This document shows, piece by piece, positions 36,785 to 46,819 of a DNA stretch of 64,000 bases (position 1 is its first letter; every line of letters begins with the position of its first letter). Origin of the DNA: an uncultured Winogradskyella sp. Its GTDB lineage: Bacteria > Bacteroidota > Bacteroidia > Flavobacteriales > Flavobacteriaceae. The stretch covers positions 1 through 64,000 of the forward strand of contig NZ_CANMXL010000003.1 of NCBI RefSeq assembly GCF_947501905.1, read 5' to 3'. The position numbers were made by a program, and so were the translations under genes. Under the pieces are notes generated by a model. The model was not told the origin of the DNA. It was given only the letters and a program-made list of their open reading frames with translations, and did no database searches.

Positions 36785-38239
36785 TTATTGTTTCGGAAAA
36801 GCCACAGTAAAGATAGTGCCTTTTTCATATTCTGAAGTAAAAGTAATACTTCCGCCGTAGGTTTCAACTATATTTTTAACCATCGCTAAGCCTAAGCCCA
36901 TTCCGCTAGTTTTAGTCGTAAATTTAGGTTCAAAAACTTTAGGTTTGTTTTCATCCGTAATACCCGAACCATTATCCTCGACTGTAATATTAACATTATC
37001 ACCGTCATTAAAAACTCGGACTTCTATTTTTGGGTGTTCCGAATCTTCGGGAATAGCCTGAATACCATTTTTAACCAAATTTGTCACTACTCTTATGAGC
37101 TGAGTTCTGTCAAAATTGGCAATGATTTCTTTGGCTTCTGGCTCGAATCTAATATAGTTTTCGTTAAAAATATCTAAGGCTAATTTTACGACATGAACCA
37201 CATTAAGTTCTTCGCTTTGCTGTGCTGGCATCTTTGCAAAGTTTGAAAACGCGGAAGCGATGGAGCTCATAGTATCTATTTGCTGAATCAATGTATTACT
37301 GTACTCAGATACTTTCTGATTAATATTCTCATCTTGTGGGTCGAATTTACGTTGAAAGCTCTGAACACTTAATCGCATTGGCGTCAGTGGATTTTTAATT
37401 TCATGTGCCACTTGTTTTGCCATTTCGCGCCATGCTTGCTCACGCTCACTAGTTGCTAGCTGTACTGCAGATTCTTCGAGCTCATCAATCATACCGTTAT
37501 ATGATTTTACAAGGGTTTCAATTTCTATTGACGATGATGTTATTTCAATCTTTTTATTTCGCTTTTCGAGGCGGAATTCATTCATCTTATCACTAATCGT
37601 TTTTAATGAACGTGTTATGTATTTTGATATGAAATATGCCAATACAATTGCTGCCAAAATCATTGCCAAATATGCGAAACTCAATCGTAACAAAAACTCG
37701 TTTAGCTCTCTATCGAAAATGTCATCATCTTGCAGGTAAGGCACATTAAGAATTGCTATGTTTTTAAACTTCTCATCTGTTATAAATGAATAAGACGATT
37801 GAAAAACCTTACCATTAGTCTCGTTTTTAATCACGTAACGATGCTCTGCAGTGTTTGTTATCTGATTTAGAACCTCAGCACTCAAGCATTGGTTTAATGT
37901 ATCTCTTTGAAGAGTGGCTTTTGAAGATTTTAATAATTGCCCTTCTAAATCGTATAAATTAATCTGAAGTCCGTGAATATTTGCAATACTGTATATCTCG
38001 TCTTTAAAAATAAACGGTATTTTTTCTGTAATTACCTCAAAAGAAGTTTCGTCCAAAACATGGTCAATACTGCGTCTTATTGCGGACTCTTTACGCTCTA
38101 ATCTATCTGCATGATACTCTCTTGCCTCTTCATGATACTGGTATATAGTAACCGCTGCAATTAAAATTGAAGCCAGTAATACCAAAAGTATCATGGCTAT
38201 AAATATGCGCGAACGAAGAGATATTTTTTTTAATGCCAT
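36785..38239 (-). CDS. HAMP-containing sensor histidine kinase (NtrY-like)
   Basis: A 484-residue kinase with one helix at ~12-32, an extracytoplasmic sensor region, a second helix at ~187-207, a HAMP linker, the phospho-acceptor in KQVAHEIKNPLTPMRLSVQSF, and an ATPase domain with NLVKNGIQAIP, DNGSGI and GMGLGLAMVKNIVE. The NPLTP form is typical of NtrY-like kinases of Bacteroidota. No response regulator is next to it. Signal unknown. Confidence 0.88.
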   Translation of the reverse strand: MALKKISLRSRIFIAMILLVLLASILIAAVTIYQYHEEAREYHADRLERKESAIRRSIDHVLDETSFEVITEKIPFIFKDEIYSIANIHGLQINLYDLEGQLLKSSKATLQRDTLNQCLSAEVLNQITNTAEHRYVIKNETNGKVFQSSYSFITDEKFKNIAILNVPYLQDDDIFDRELNEFLLRLSFAYLAMILAAIVLAYFISKYITRSLKTISDKMNEFRLEKRNKKIEITSSSIEIETLVKSYNGMIDELEESAVQLATSEREQAWREMAKQVAHEIKNPLTPMRLSVQSFQRKFDPQDENINQKVSEYSNTLIQQIDTMSSIASAFSNFAKMPAQQSEELNVVHVVKLALDIFNENYIRFEPEAKEIIANFDRTQLIRVVTNLVKNGIQAIPEDSEHPKIEVRVFNDGDNVNITVEDNGSGITDENKPKVFEPKFTTKTSGMGLGLAMVKNIVETYGGSITFTSEYEKGTIFTVAFPKQ

Positions 38240-38282
38240 AGAGGTTTTTATAGTCTTCTAAATATAACAATAATCACGCCAA

Positions 38283-38846
38283 CTAAGCTTCAGGATTTTT
38301 GGTTCTAATATTCTTGTAAATTTTGAATCCTAACATTAATAAGATTCCCAATACAACAATGCCGACTATTCCAAAAATCCAATTGAGTCCGTTTTTTAAA
38401 ACCACTAAAAACACCACCGCAAAGAGAATAAAAGTGGCGCCTTCGTTCCAGATACGCATAAAACTTGAAGATTTTTTTACAATATCTTTTTGCAATTGCT
38501 TGTAATACACATGTGTTTGGATTTGGTATATGATTAATAGTAAAACAAAACCTAATTTAATCTGCATCCATGAATCTGTAAGGTAAAATAACCTTGGAAT
38601 AATTAATAAAACTCCAAATGTTATTGCTAGTATACTCGATGGCCAGGTAATTATAAACCAAAGTCGTTTGGCCATTAGTTTTAATTGTTTTCCTAAGATT
38701 TCTTTCTCTGGAGAAGGTTTATGAAATGCTTCTATTTGATATACAAATAACCTTGGAATGTAAAATAAGCCTGCAAACCATGTCACCACAAAGATAATAT
38801 GTAATGATTTAATGTAATAATAATATTCTGCTAAAAAATCTGTCAT
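38283..38846 (-). CDS. hemJ: HemJ-type protoporphyrinogen IX oxidase
   Basis: A 187-residue membrane protein of the UPF0093/CopD group with four to five helices. It has the HemJ signature near the start (SLHIIFVVTWFAGLFYIPR, with the conserved His) and later WMQIKLGFVLLL with the conserved Lys. HemJ oxidises protoporphyrinogen IX to protoporphyrin IX, the substrate of the ferrochelatase encoded in the same cluster. Its start codon overlaps the stop of the BNR-repeat gene (TAATG), so the two are translationally coupled. Plain CopD is the alternative name, but the haem context favours HemJ. Confidence 0.82.
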   Translation of the reverse strand: MTDFLAEYYYYIKSLHIIFVVTWFAGLFYIPRLFVYQIEAFHKPSPEKEILGKQLKLMAKRLWFIITWPSSILAITFGVLLIIPRLFYLTDSWMQIKLGFVLLLIIYQIQTHVYYKQLQKDIVKKSSSFMRIWNEGATFILFAVVFLVVLKNGLNWIFGIVGIVVLGILLMLGFKIYKNIRTKNPEA

Positions 38847-41800
38847 TAATCTTCAACAAATAAATAGTTTAACTGTTTTGAATTGAATGCAGCATTAAAC
38901 GCTTTTACCTCATCACTTAAAATGGTATTGAACACCGATAATTGAGTTTCAATTTTACCTGTCAATTCATTTTTTACGGCAACATCTTGAGCTGTTGGCG
39001 CAAAATCTCCCATACGTACCAATGAGTTTAAATGCCCTAATTTATTAGTTAATCGAATAGGGAAATTTAATGGGTCTTGACCGCTTCTATTTTTAGTTTG
39101 GTATAGAGCTTTTTCAATATCACCTAGTTTTTCTTGTAATGCTTTTGCTTTTTCTACTAAGTCTTTTACATTTTCATCGTCTTTATATTGCTTTTGAAAA
39201 GCTCCTAATTGCTTATTAACGGCTCTTATTTTTTTGATAGACTTATGCGCCTCATCCATAGTCTTATTAACATCCTTAATAAATGCAAATTGCTGTTCCA
39301 TATCAGCTAATGTGCTTTCTGCTCTTGGGTCTGCTAAAATTTTGAATGTTTGCGATTGCTCTTCATCATTAATTTTTAAACTTACTTTATAACTTCCAGG
39401 GGTAGCTCTTGGTCCATCTAAACTTGCCCACCATAAAATCATGCCTTTTAAGCGCTCTGCACCATCGTAGGTCATATTCCAAACAAATTGATTAGCGCCT
39501 TTCTTCACTGTCAGTTTATTCTTTTTATCCTTGTTTGAATAGGTCTTTATTGTATCGCCTTTTTTATCAAAATAAGTTAATGAGACTTTATCATCATCCT
39601 TTAAGTCCTTTAAATTGAAATACGTCATCACACCATTTGGATGATTTGTGCCTGATGTTTTGCTTCCTTTTCGACTTCCACCTCGCATGCGGTATGTGTC
39701 TTTTGGTTTGAATAAGATGTTCTTACTCAAATCAGTATTGTATAATTGATGAATAACAGATAAATCGTCAATAATCCAAAGACTTCTTCCTTGAGTTGCA
39801 ACAATTAAATTATTGTCCTTAATTGTTAAATCTGTGATTGGAACAATTGGCAAATTCAATTGAAAAGGTTTCCAGTTTTTTCCATCATTAAAAGAGATAT
39901 ACATGCCTGTTTCTGTCCCTGCATACAACAATCCTTTTTTCTTTGGGTCTTCGCGTAACACTCTTGTAAAATGCTCGTTATTAATACCATTTGTGATTTT
40001 TGTCCAGCTTTTTCCGTAGTCAGTTGTTTTATATAAATACGGTGCAAAATCTCCTGTTTTGTATTTTGTTCCTGCGACGTAGCATGTTCCTTCATCAAAA
40101 GCACTTGGCTCAATGCTATTAATCATCATCCAATCTGGCATGCCTTTAGGTGTTACGTTCTCCCAGTTTTTGCCACCATCTTTAGACACATGTACCAAAC
40201 CATCATCACTACCAACCCAGAGTAAGCCTTCTTTTAATGGCGACTCTTGAGCTGCAAAAATGGTACAGTAATATTCTACTGATGTATTATCTTGTGTAAT
40301 TGGACCTCCAGATGATTTTAATTTTTCTGGGTCGTTTCGGGTTAAATCTGGACTAATAATCTCCCAAGATTGTCCTTCATTTTCAGTGACATGTACATGC
40401 TGAGAAAAAGTATACATGCGGTTTGGATTATGCTTAGAAAATAGTATTGGGAAATTCCACTGAAAACGATATTTCATACCTTCAGCACCGTGACCCATTG
40501 GATTATCTGGCCATACATTTATAGCTCTAACCGTTCCCGTTTTATGATTTCTTCTCGTTAAAAATCCATCATAACTTCCACCATAAACAATATCATTGTC
40601 TTTAGGGTCAACAGCTATGTGAGCAGATTCTCCGCCAGCTGTACTTTCCCAATCGTCTTCACTTATAGAAAAGCCATTTGTTCTATGCGAAATTCTTATA
40701 GTTGAATTGTCTTGTTGTGCTGCATAAATTCGATAAGGAAATGCGTTATCTGTTGTCACACGATAAAATTGAGACGTTGGTTGGTTGTGATACGTGCTCC
40801 AAGTTTCGCCACCATCATAAGTGACTTGTGCACCACCATCGTCGCCAATAATCATACGATTTGGATCTTCTGGTGCAATCCATAAATCGTGATGGTCTCC
40901 GTGTGGCGCTCTATAATTACCAAACGTTTTTCCTCCATCGGTACTTTTATGGTAGCTTACATTCAATACGTAAACGGTATTGATATCTTTTGTATCAGCA
41001 TATAACCGTGTATAATACCAAGCACGTTGACGTAATTTACGTTCACTATTAACTTGTGTCCAAGATTCGCCGCCGTTATCACTTCGGTATAAACCGCCTT
41101 TATCCTTGTTTTCAACAATTGCCCAAACACGTTGATTATTTATTGGAGATACTGTCACGCCTATAATTCCTAATGTGCCCTCAGGAAATCCTTTCATCTT
41201 AGAAATTTCTGTCCATGTCTCACCGCTATCAGTACTCTTCCACAACGCAGAACCTTCTCCTCCAGAATTTAAACTGTAAGGTGTTCTATTAATTCGCCAT
41301 GTAGATGCATATAAAATTCGCGGATTAGTTGGGTCAATTATTAAATCTACTACGCCAGCATTAGAATTTGCAAACAAGGTTTTCTTCCACGTTTTGCCGC
41401 CATCAATACTTTTATAAACACCTCGCTCTTCAGTAGGTTTGTATAGATTTCCCATAACACCTGCAAACACTATATTATGGTTTGTAGGATGAATTGCGAT
41501 GCGTGGAATATGACGCGATTTTGGTAAACCTGAAGCTGTCCATGTTTTTCCTGCATCAACACTTTTCCACATACCATAACCAGAAGATACATTACCTCTA
41601 ACCGTTTTTTCACCACCACCAACATAAATTACATTAGGGTCACTTTTTGAAACTGAAATAGAACCTATACTTCCTCCAAAAAAGCCATCCGAAATATTTT
41701 CCCATTGACGACCACCATTAGTTGTTTTCCAAATACCACCACCTGTGGCTCCAAAATAATAAAGATTTGGCTGATTTGGCACGCCTGTTACAGCAGCGCT

Positions 41801-41932
41801 TCTCCCACCTCTAAAAGGACCAACGAGTCTATATTCTAATCCCGAATAATGAGATTCGTCAAAATTTTGTGCATCAAGATTTAAGCTAAAAAACGATAGC
41901 AGTACAACTGCCAGAATGGTTGATAATCGCAT
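38846..41932 (-). CDS. BNR/VPS10-like repeat protein, secreted
   Basis: A 1028-residue protein with a signal peptide (LLSFFSLNLDA). The first ~730 residues are sialidase-like BNR repeats (TTNGGRQW, SVDAGKTW, STDSGETW, SKDGGKNW), which fold as one or two beta-propellers of the sortilin/VPS10 type. The C-terminal ~300 residues are a beta module followed by long helices. Annotated in databases as a glycosyl hydrolase or sialidase in many Bacteroidota, but no sialidase catalytic set is evident. Role unknown. Translationally coupled to hemJ. Confidence 0.8.
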   Translation of the reverse strand: MRLSTILAVVLLSFFSLNLDAQNFDESHYSGLEYRLVGPFRGGRSAAVTGVPNQPNLYYFGATGGGIWKTTNGGRQWENISDGFFGGSIGSISVSKSDPNVIYVGGGEKTVRGNVSSGYGMWKSVDAGKTWTASGLPKSRHIPRIAIHPTNHNIVFAGVMGNLYKPTEERGVYKSIDGGKTWKKTLFANSNAGVVDLIIDPTNPRILYASTWRINRTPYSLNSGGEGSALWKSTDSGETWTEISKMKGFPEGTLGIIGVTVSPINNQRVWAIVENKDKGGLYRSDNGGESWTQVNSERKLRQRAWYYTRLYADTKDINTVYVLNVSYHKSTDGGKTFGNYRAPHGDHHDLWIAPEDPNRMIIGDDGGAQVTYDGGETWSTYHNQPTSQFYRVTTDNAFPYRIYAAQQDNSTIRISHRTNGFSISEDDWESTAGGESAHIAVDPKDNDIVYGGSYDGFLTRRNHKTGTVRAINVWPDNPMGHGAEGMKYRFQWNFPILFSKHNPNRMYTFSQHVHVTENEGQSWEIISPDLTRNDPEKLKSSGGPITQDNTSVEYYCTIFAAQESPLKEGLLWVGSDDGLVHVSKDGGKNWENVTPKGMPDWMMINSIEPSAFDEGTCYVAGTKYKTGDFAPYLYKTTDYGKSWTKITNGINNEHFTRVLREDPKKKGLLYAGTETGMYISFNDGKNWKPFQLNLPIVPITDLTIKDNNLIVATQGRSLWIIDDLSVIHQLYNTDLSKNILFKPKDTYRMRGGSRKGSKTSGTNHPNGVMTYFNLKDLKDDDKVSLTYFDKKGDTIKTYSNKDKKNKLTVKKGANQFVWNMTYDGAERLKGMILWWASLDGPRATPGSYKVSLKINDEEQSQTFKILADPRAESTLADMEQQFAFIKDVNKTMDEAHKSIKKIRAVNKQLGAFQKQYKDDENVKDLVEKAKALQEKLGDIEKALYQTKNRSGQDPLNFPIRLTNKLGHLNSLVRMGDFAPTAQDVAVKNELTGKIETQLSVFNTILSDEVKAFNAAFNSKQLNYLFVED

Positions 41933-41988
41933 GAGAAATTATTAGTTAGTTTTCGAAATCTAAAAATAAAGAATAAAAGTCAGAAGAT

Positions 41989-43335
41989 TTATGCAGTTTC
42001 CAACTTTAACTTAACCTCTCGTTTTAAGAAGTAATACGTTACAATTGTAGATAATACATCTGATATTGGAAAAGCAATCCAAATACCCAATTCTCCATAG
42101 AAAACAGGTAAAATAAACATCAACGGGATAAAGAAAATGGCTTGTCTTGTTAATGTTAAAATCAAAGCAGGAATTGCTTTACCTACAGCTTGAAAATATG
42201 CTGCGCCTACCAACTGAACTGCTAATATAGGTACAGCAGCAAATGCTAACCTCATATTGTTTGGTGTTATTCTTATGACGTCGGCATCGCCTGTAAACCA
42301 TTTGGTAATGACTTCTGGAAAAACCATTAATCCAATAAATACAATTGTCCCTAAAACAGTTGCATATTTTATGGCCGTATAGATTACCTCTTTTACTCTT
42401 GCAAATTGTTCCGCACCATAATTATATCCTGCAATAGGAATAAATCCTTGGGTAATACCAAAGACTGGAAACAACACAAACATCATCATTCGACCAACAA
42501 TAGCATAAGCTGTAATCGATGTTTCTCCGCCATAATTGAAAAGTGCGTTATTTACCAATAAAAAAGTAACACTAACCACAGCTTGTCGCGCTAAGGTTAC
42601 AAAACCTAGAGATCCGATTTCTGAAACAATTTCTTTATTTAATGCAAAGTGTGAAAAATCAATTTTTAATTCTGAATTCTTTGAAAGAAAGAACCACAGA
42701 ATGAATATAAATGATACGATATATGAGCCTGTGGTTGCCCATGCAGCTCCAGCCATTCCCCAATCCAAAATATTTATAAAAATATAATCAAAAAGAAGGT
42801 TCCCGACAGAGGGAATCATCATAGCATACATGGCAAATTTTGGTTTGCCTTCTGCTCGAATCACATTATTTCCCATCATCACAAAACCTAAAACAGGCAC
42901 CCCATAAAGAATGATTTCGTAATAGATTTTAGCAGGTGCAAATATGTTGCCCTTTCCTCCAAAGGCAGGAATTAAAGTATCTACAAATAATAACCCAAAA
43001 ACAGCAAATGAAATGGTAAATAAAAAGGTAAGCGTCAACTGATTTCCAAAAGTTTTTAAAGCTTTGGGAGTATTGTCTGCACCTAAAGCTCGCGAAATAA
43101 TCGAAGAGCCCCCAACACCAATTGCCATACCTAAAGCAGCAATAAAAAACGAAACAGGCAATACAACATTAATAGCTGCAATAGCATTTGCACCAATCCA
43201 ATTACCAACAAAAATAGTATCTATAAGGATGTTAAGTGACATCACCAGAATACCTATTGAGGCTGGTACAGCTTGCTTTATTAATAACTTCCCAATAGGT
43301 TCTTGACCTAAATCTTGTGATGTTACTTTAGCCAT
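41989..43335 (-). CDS. MATE-family efflux transporter
   Basis: A 448-residue, 12-helix protein. It shows the MATE plan of two six-helix halves: LLIKQAVPASIGILVMSLNILIDTIFVG in helix 1, GVGGSSIISRALG, and GITQGFIPIAGYNYGA in the second half. It would export cationic or toxic compounds using sodium or protons. Its start overlaps the stop of hemH by one base, so it is co-translated with ferrochelatase; a link to haem or porphyrin export is conceivable but unproven. Confidence 0.9.
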   Translation of the reverse strand: MAKVTSQDLGQEPIGKLLIKQAVPASIGILVMSLNILIDTIFVGNWIGANAIAAINVVLPVSFFIAALGMAIGVGGSSIISRALGADNTPKALKTFGNQLTLTFLFTISFAVFGLLFVDTLIPAFGGKGNIFAPAKIYYEIILYGVPVLGFVMMGNNVIRAEGKPKFAMYAMMIPSVGNLLFDYIFINILDWGMAGAAWATTGSYIVSFIFILWFFLSKNSELKIDFSHFALNKEIVSEIGSLGFVTLARQAVVSVTFLLVNNALFNYGGETSITAYAIVGRMMMFVLFPVFGITQGFIPIAGYNYGAEQFARVKEVIYTAIKYATVLGTIVFIGLMVFPEVITKWFTGDADVIRITPNNMRLAFAAVPILAVQLVGAAYFQAVGKAIPALILTLTRQAIFFIPLMFILPVFYGELGIWIAFPISDVLSTIVTYYFLKREVKLKLETA

Positions 43336-44375
43336 TAAGCGGTTAAAGCTTTTTCTTTAGAAGCCCATTCTTCAATAATATTGGTAAGTACTTGAGCAAA
43401 ATCGTCACGGTCATTTAAGCAAGGAATTACCGTAAACTCTTTACCACCAACTTCATGAAAAATTTCTTCGCCTTCCATGGCAATTTCTTCCAAAGTTTCT
43501 AGACAATCACTAACAAATGCCGGAGTTACAATCGCCATTTTTTTAGTACCCTCTTTTCCCAAACGTTCAATCGTACGGTCAGTATATGGCTTTAACCATG
43601 GATCAAAACCTAATCTTGATTGAAAGCTAGTTGAATAAGTGCCATTCTTTAAGCCTAAAGCTTTGGCAATATTAACCGTAGTGATTTCGCATTGATGACG
43701 GTAACAAAACTCGTGTTGTTCACTTCCTTTTTTGAAGCAGCATCTACCATCCATTTTACAATTACCATTTGTCACATCACTCTTACGGATATGACGCTCA
43801 GGGACACCGTGATAACTAAACAAAATATGTTCGTAATCTAAACCATCAAGCTTTTCGGCAATACTTTTAGAAAGTACATTAATGTAATCTTTACGATGGT
43901 AAAAAGCAGGTGTTCTGGTAATTTTCACTTCAGGAAAATACTCAGACACCAATTCGTCTACTTTTACATCGATAGTCTCAGTAGTTGCCATGGCGAATTG
44001 TGGATATAGAGGAACCGTCTTAATTTCGGTACAGCCTTTATCTACTAGCTCTTGGAGTCCTTTTTTAATAGTCATACTTCCATAGCGCATCGCTAAAGCA
44101 ACAGGATAATCGACTTTATTTTGTACTTTTTCTTGTAGTCTTTCTGATAGCACAATTAATGGTGAACCTTCATCCCACCAAATTTTTTGATACGCTTTCG
44201 CAGAGGCTTTAGGTCGCGTGTTTAGTATAATCCCTTTTACCAAAAGATTTCGTGCCCAAAGCGGCACATCAATCACACGCTCATCCATTAAAAATTCACC
44301 TAAATAACGTTTCACGTCTTTAGGGTTTGGTGTATCTGGTGAACCTAAATTAACGAGTAATATTCCTTTTTTCAT
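43335..44375 (-). CDS. hemH: Ferrochelatase with Cys-rich insert
   Basis: A 346-residue enzyme that puts ferrous iron into protoporphyrin IX. Conserved sites include LVNLGSPDTP at the start, the active-site His189 (FSYHGVPERH) and the Glu of TPAFVSDCLETLEEI. Directly after the His comes a Cys-rich segment with Cys206, Cys212, Cys213, Cys224 and Cys229, which could hold an iron-sulfur cluster as in some other bacterial ferrochelatases. It is the first gene of the minus-strand haem unit. Confidence 0.94.
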   Translation of the reverse strand: MKKGILLVNLGSPDTPNPKDVKRYLGEFLMDERVIDVPLWARNLLVKGIILNTRPKASAKAYQKIWWDEGSPLIVLSERLQEKVQNKVDYPVALAMRYGSMTIKKGLQELVDKGCTEIKTVPLYPQFAMATTETIDVKVDELVSEYFPEVKITRTPAFYHRKDYINVLSKSIAEKLDGLDYEHILFSYHGVPERHIRKSDVTNGNCKMDGRCCFKKGSEQHEFCYRHQCEITTVNIAKALGLKNGTYSTSFQSRLGFDPWLKPYTDRTIERLGKEGTKKMAIVTPAFVSDCLETLEEIAMEGEEIFHEVGGKEFTVIPCLNDRDDFAQVLTNIIEEWASKEKALTA

Positions 44376-44472
44376 CTTTCAATTTTTCAAATGTAAAAAT
44401 ACAATTCAATTTGTTTATCAATTAAGCTTGCGGTATTGAATTTTGTAATATTAGTATAGTTTCAAAACTTCA

Positions 44473-45372
44473 CTAATTGGTTTCAGTGATATATTTCTTT
44501 GGCGTAGTACCATATTTTTTCTTAAACGCTGCAATAAAATGACTAGCAGTACTGTAACCCACTTTTAGACCTACTTCATTAACGTTATAATCTCCAGATT
44601 CTAGAAGTTTTCTAGCGACTTCCATCTTATAGTCAAAGAGAAAACTATAAACCGAATCGCCATAGATTTGTTTAAAACCTTCTTTGAGTTTTTTAAGACT
44701 TAAGCCTATAGTATCTGCCAATTCTTGTAGTGTTGGCGGCTCTGCCATTTGTGCTATTATAATATCTTTTGCCTTTTTTAATTTAGCAACATTCTCTTCA
44801 TCTACTAAAAATGGACATTGCTCAATATTAGCGTCTTCACTTCGATTAAAAAAGAGGCTTAGCATTTCGTATGCTTTTCCTCTAAAGTATAATGATTTGA
44901 TTGAGGCATTTAGATTAAAACTTAGCAACTGATTTAAAACTACAGCCATTGATGGTGATATAACACCATCCTTATAATATTTTTTATCCCGATTATCGTC
45001 TGATAAAAATGTAACATACGAGGCATCTTGTGAAAATAATCCATGAAATTTCTCTAAAGAAATCACCAAAGACAACAACCAGCAATTTGGTTGCACTTCT
45101 AAATGAATAGGCAAATCACGTTGTGGATTGTACAGCAATAAAGACGTATCTTGATGAATTGGAAGACGGTATGTCCCTTGATTAAAGACAAAAGTAGCCT
45201 CTCCTTTTGTACAAAAATGAAACTGTATATAACTACTATCAATACGACGCTCTACAACCTCAACAGCCTCATTATCATTCTTATAGCTTAACACAAAAAA
45301 GCCATCCTCTAGAAAGGTCTCATCAAAAGAACCTACAGCGACACTTTTTAAGCTAGATTTTTCAATTTTCAT
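44473..45372 (-). CDS. AraC-family regulator beside the haem genes
   Basis: A 299-residue regulator with a sensor half and a C-terminal double helix-turn-helix (PPTLQELADTIGLSLKKLKEGF and VNEVGLKVGYSTASHFIAAFKKKYG). This form is common among iron- or siderophore-linked AraC regulators of Bacteroidota. It is divergent from hemA and upstream of hemH, so control of haem synthesis is plausible but not shown. Confidence 0.87.
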   Translation of the reverse strand: MKIEKSSLKSVAVGSFDETFLEDGFFVLSYKNDNEAVEVVERRIDSSYIQFHFCTKGEATFVFNQGTYRLPIHQDTSLLLYNPQRDLPIHLEVQPNCWLLSLVISLEKFHGLFSQDASYVTFLSDDNRDKKYYKDGVISPSMAVVLNQLLSFNLNASIKSLYFRGKAYEMLSLFFNRSEDANIEQCPFLVDEENVAKLKKAKDIIIAQMAEPPTLQELADTIGLSLKKLKEGFKQIYGDSVYSFLFDYKMEVARKLLESGDYNVNEVGLKVGYSTASHFIAAFKKKYGTTPKKYITETN

Positions 45373-45571
45373 TTAATTGTTATTTAGATTCATTCTAAAC
45401 AATATTGTTGTAAACCCTTGAATTCAGTACAAAAGTATGACAATTATCATATTTTAATAAAAAATAAACTTAAAAAACCCGAAACGACACTTTAAGTTCT
45501 TTGAGCGTTATTTTTATGCAATTAACAAATATATTTTTGTGCTGTTAATTCCTAGTCAGGTAAAACAGCGA

Positions 45572-46819
45572 ATGCAACAAAAGAATACACATTTTTATGC
45601 TATTGGACTCAGCTACAAAAAAGCTGATGCTGAGGTTCGTGGGCACTTTAGTTTAAGTGATGCTGCCAAGAATGCTGTTTTGGAACAAGCCAAAACAAAT
45701 GGTATAGAAAGTCTATTACTTGTATCTACTTGTAATCGTACGGAGATATACGGTTTTGCGGAACATCCATATCAACTTATACATTTATTGTGTGAAAACA
45801 CAAAAGGGACTGTTGAAGAGTTTCAAAAAGTAGCGTACGTACATAAAAATAGTGATGCCATCTCTCATATGTTTAGAGTAGGCTCTGGTTTGGATAGCCA
45901 AATCCTTGGTGACTTTGAAATTATCGGTCAACTAAAGGCTGGTGCTCGACAATCAAAAGCCGCTGGATTACTTAATTCTTATATCGAACGTTTACTAAAT
46001 GCAGTTATTCAGGCAAGTAAACGAATTAAAACGGAGACAGAATTATCCTCTGGCGCAACATCTGTTTCATTTGCTTCTGTTCATTATATTATGAACAACA
46101 TTAAGAATATTTCGGACAAAAATATTCTACTTTTTGGCACTGGTAAAATAGGACGTAACACTTGTGAAAATCTAGTAAAGCATACTAAAAATCCACATAT
46201 TACGCTTATCAATAGAACCAAAGATAAGGCTGAAGCTGTTGCAGGTAAGTTCAATCTTTTGGTTAAAGATTATGGTAATCTACAAGAAGAAGTAAATACT
46301 TCTGATATCGTAATTGTAGCTACTGGTGCACAAGACCCAACAATTTACAAGTCACTAATACAAACAGACAATCCATTATTGATTTTGGATTTATCCATTC
46401 CAAAAAACGTCAATGAAAATGTTAGGGATTTGGACAACGTCACTTTAGTACACTTGGATGATTTAGCTAAGATTACTGACGAGACTTTAGAAAAGCGAAA
46501 AGCTTATATACCTAAAGCTGAAGCTATTATTTCAGAAATCATGACAGAGTTTAATGCTTGGTTAGACACTTTAAAATTTGTCCCTACAATACAAGCCATA
46601 AAACACAAACTGACGGATTTAAAAAATTCTGAAGTCTCTACACAACGTAAAAAGCTTAACGATTTTAACGAAGAACAAGCCGAATTGATTACTAATAACT
46701 TGATTCAGAAAATCACCAATCAATTTGCACATCACTTAAGAGAGGATAACAATTCTTCTGATGAGAGTTTAGAACTCATCAAAAAAATATTTCAGTTAGA
46801 AACTACCGATAATGTCTAG
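45572..46819 (+). CDS. hemA: Glutamyl-tRNA reductase
   Basis: A 415-residue enzyme that starts haem synthesis by the C5 route. The nucleophile is Cys54 in LLLVSTCNRTEIYGF; the next blocks are GSGLDSQILGDFEIIGQ and the NADPH-binding LLFGTGKIGRN. I place the start at ATG 45572: the in-frame GTG at 45539 overlaps a TATTTTTG match (45532-45539) to the -7 promoter element and adds residues the family lacks. It overlaps hemCD by 8 bp and leads a seven-gene operon. hemL is not in the window. Confidence 0.94.
   Translation: MQQKNTHFYAIGLSYKKADAEVRGHFSLSDAAKNAVLEQAKTNGIESLLLVSTCNRTEIYGFAEHPYQLIHLLCENTKGTVEEFQKVAYVHKNSDAISHMFRVGSGLDSQILGDFEIIGQLKAGARQSKAAGLLNSYIERLLNAVIQASKRIKTETELSSGATSVSFASVHYIMNNIKNISDKNILLFGTGKIGRNTCENLVKHTKNPHITLINRTKDKAEAVAGKFNLLVKDYGNLQEEVNTSDIVIVATGAQDPTIYKSLIQTDNPLLILDLSIPKNVNENVRDLDNVTLVHLDDLAKITDETLEKRKAYIPKAEAIISEIMTEFNAWLDTLKFVPTIQAIKHKLTDLKNSEVSTQRKKLNDFNEEQAELITNNLIQKITNQFAHHLREDNNSSDESLELIKKIFQLETTDNV

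Noticed and set aside
45539..45571. Upstream GTG start for hemA
   Set aside because: It overlaps a -7 promoter-like TATTTTTG and adds 11 residues absent from the family; ATG 45572 fits better.
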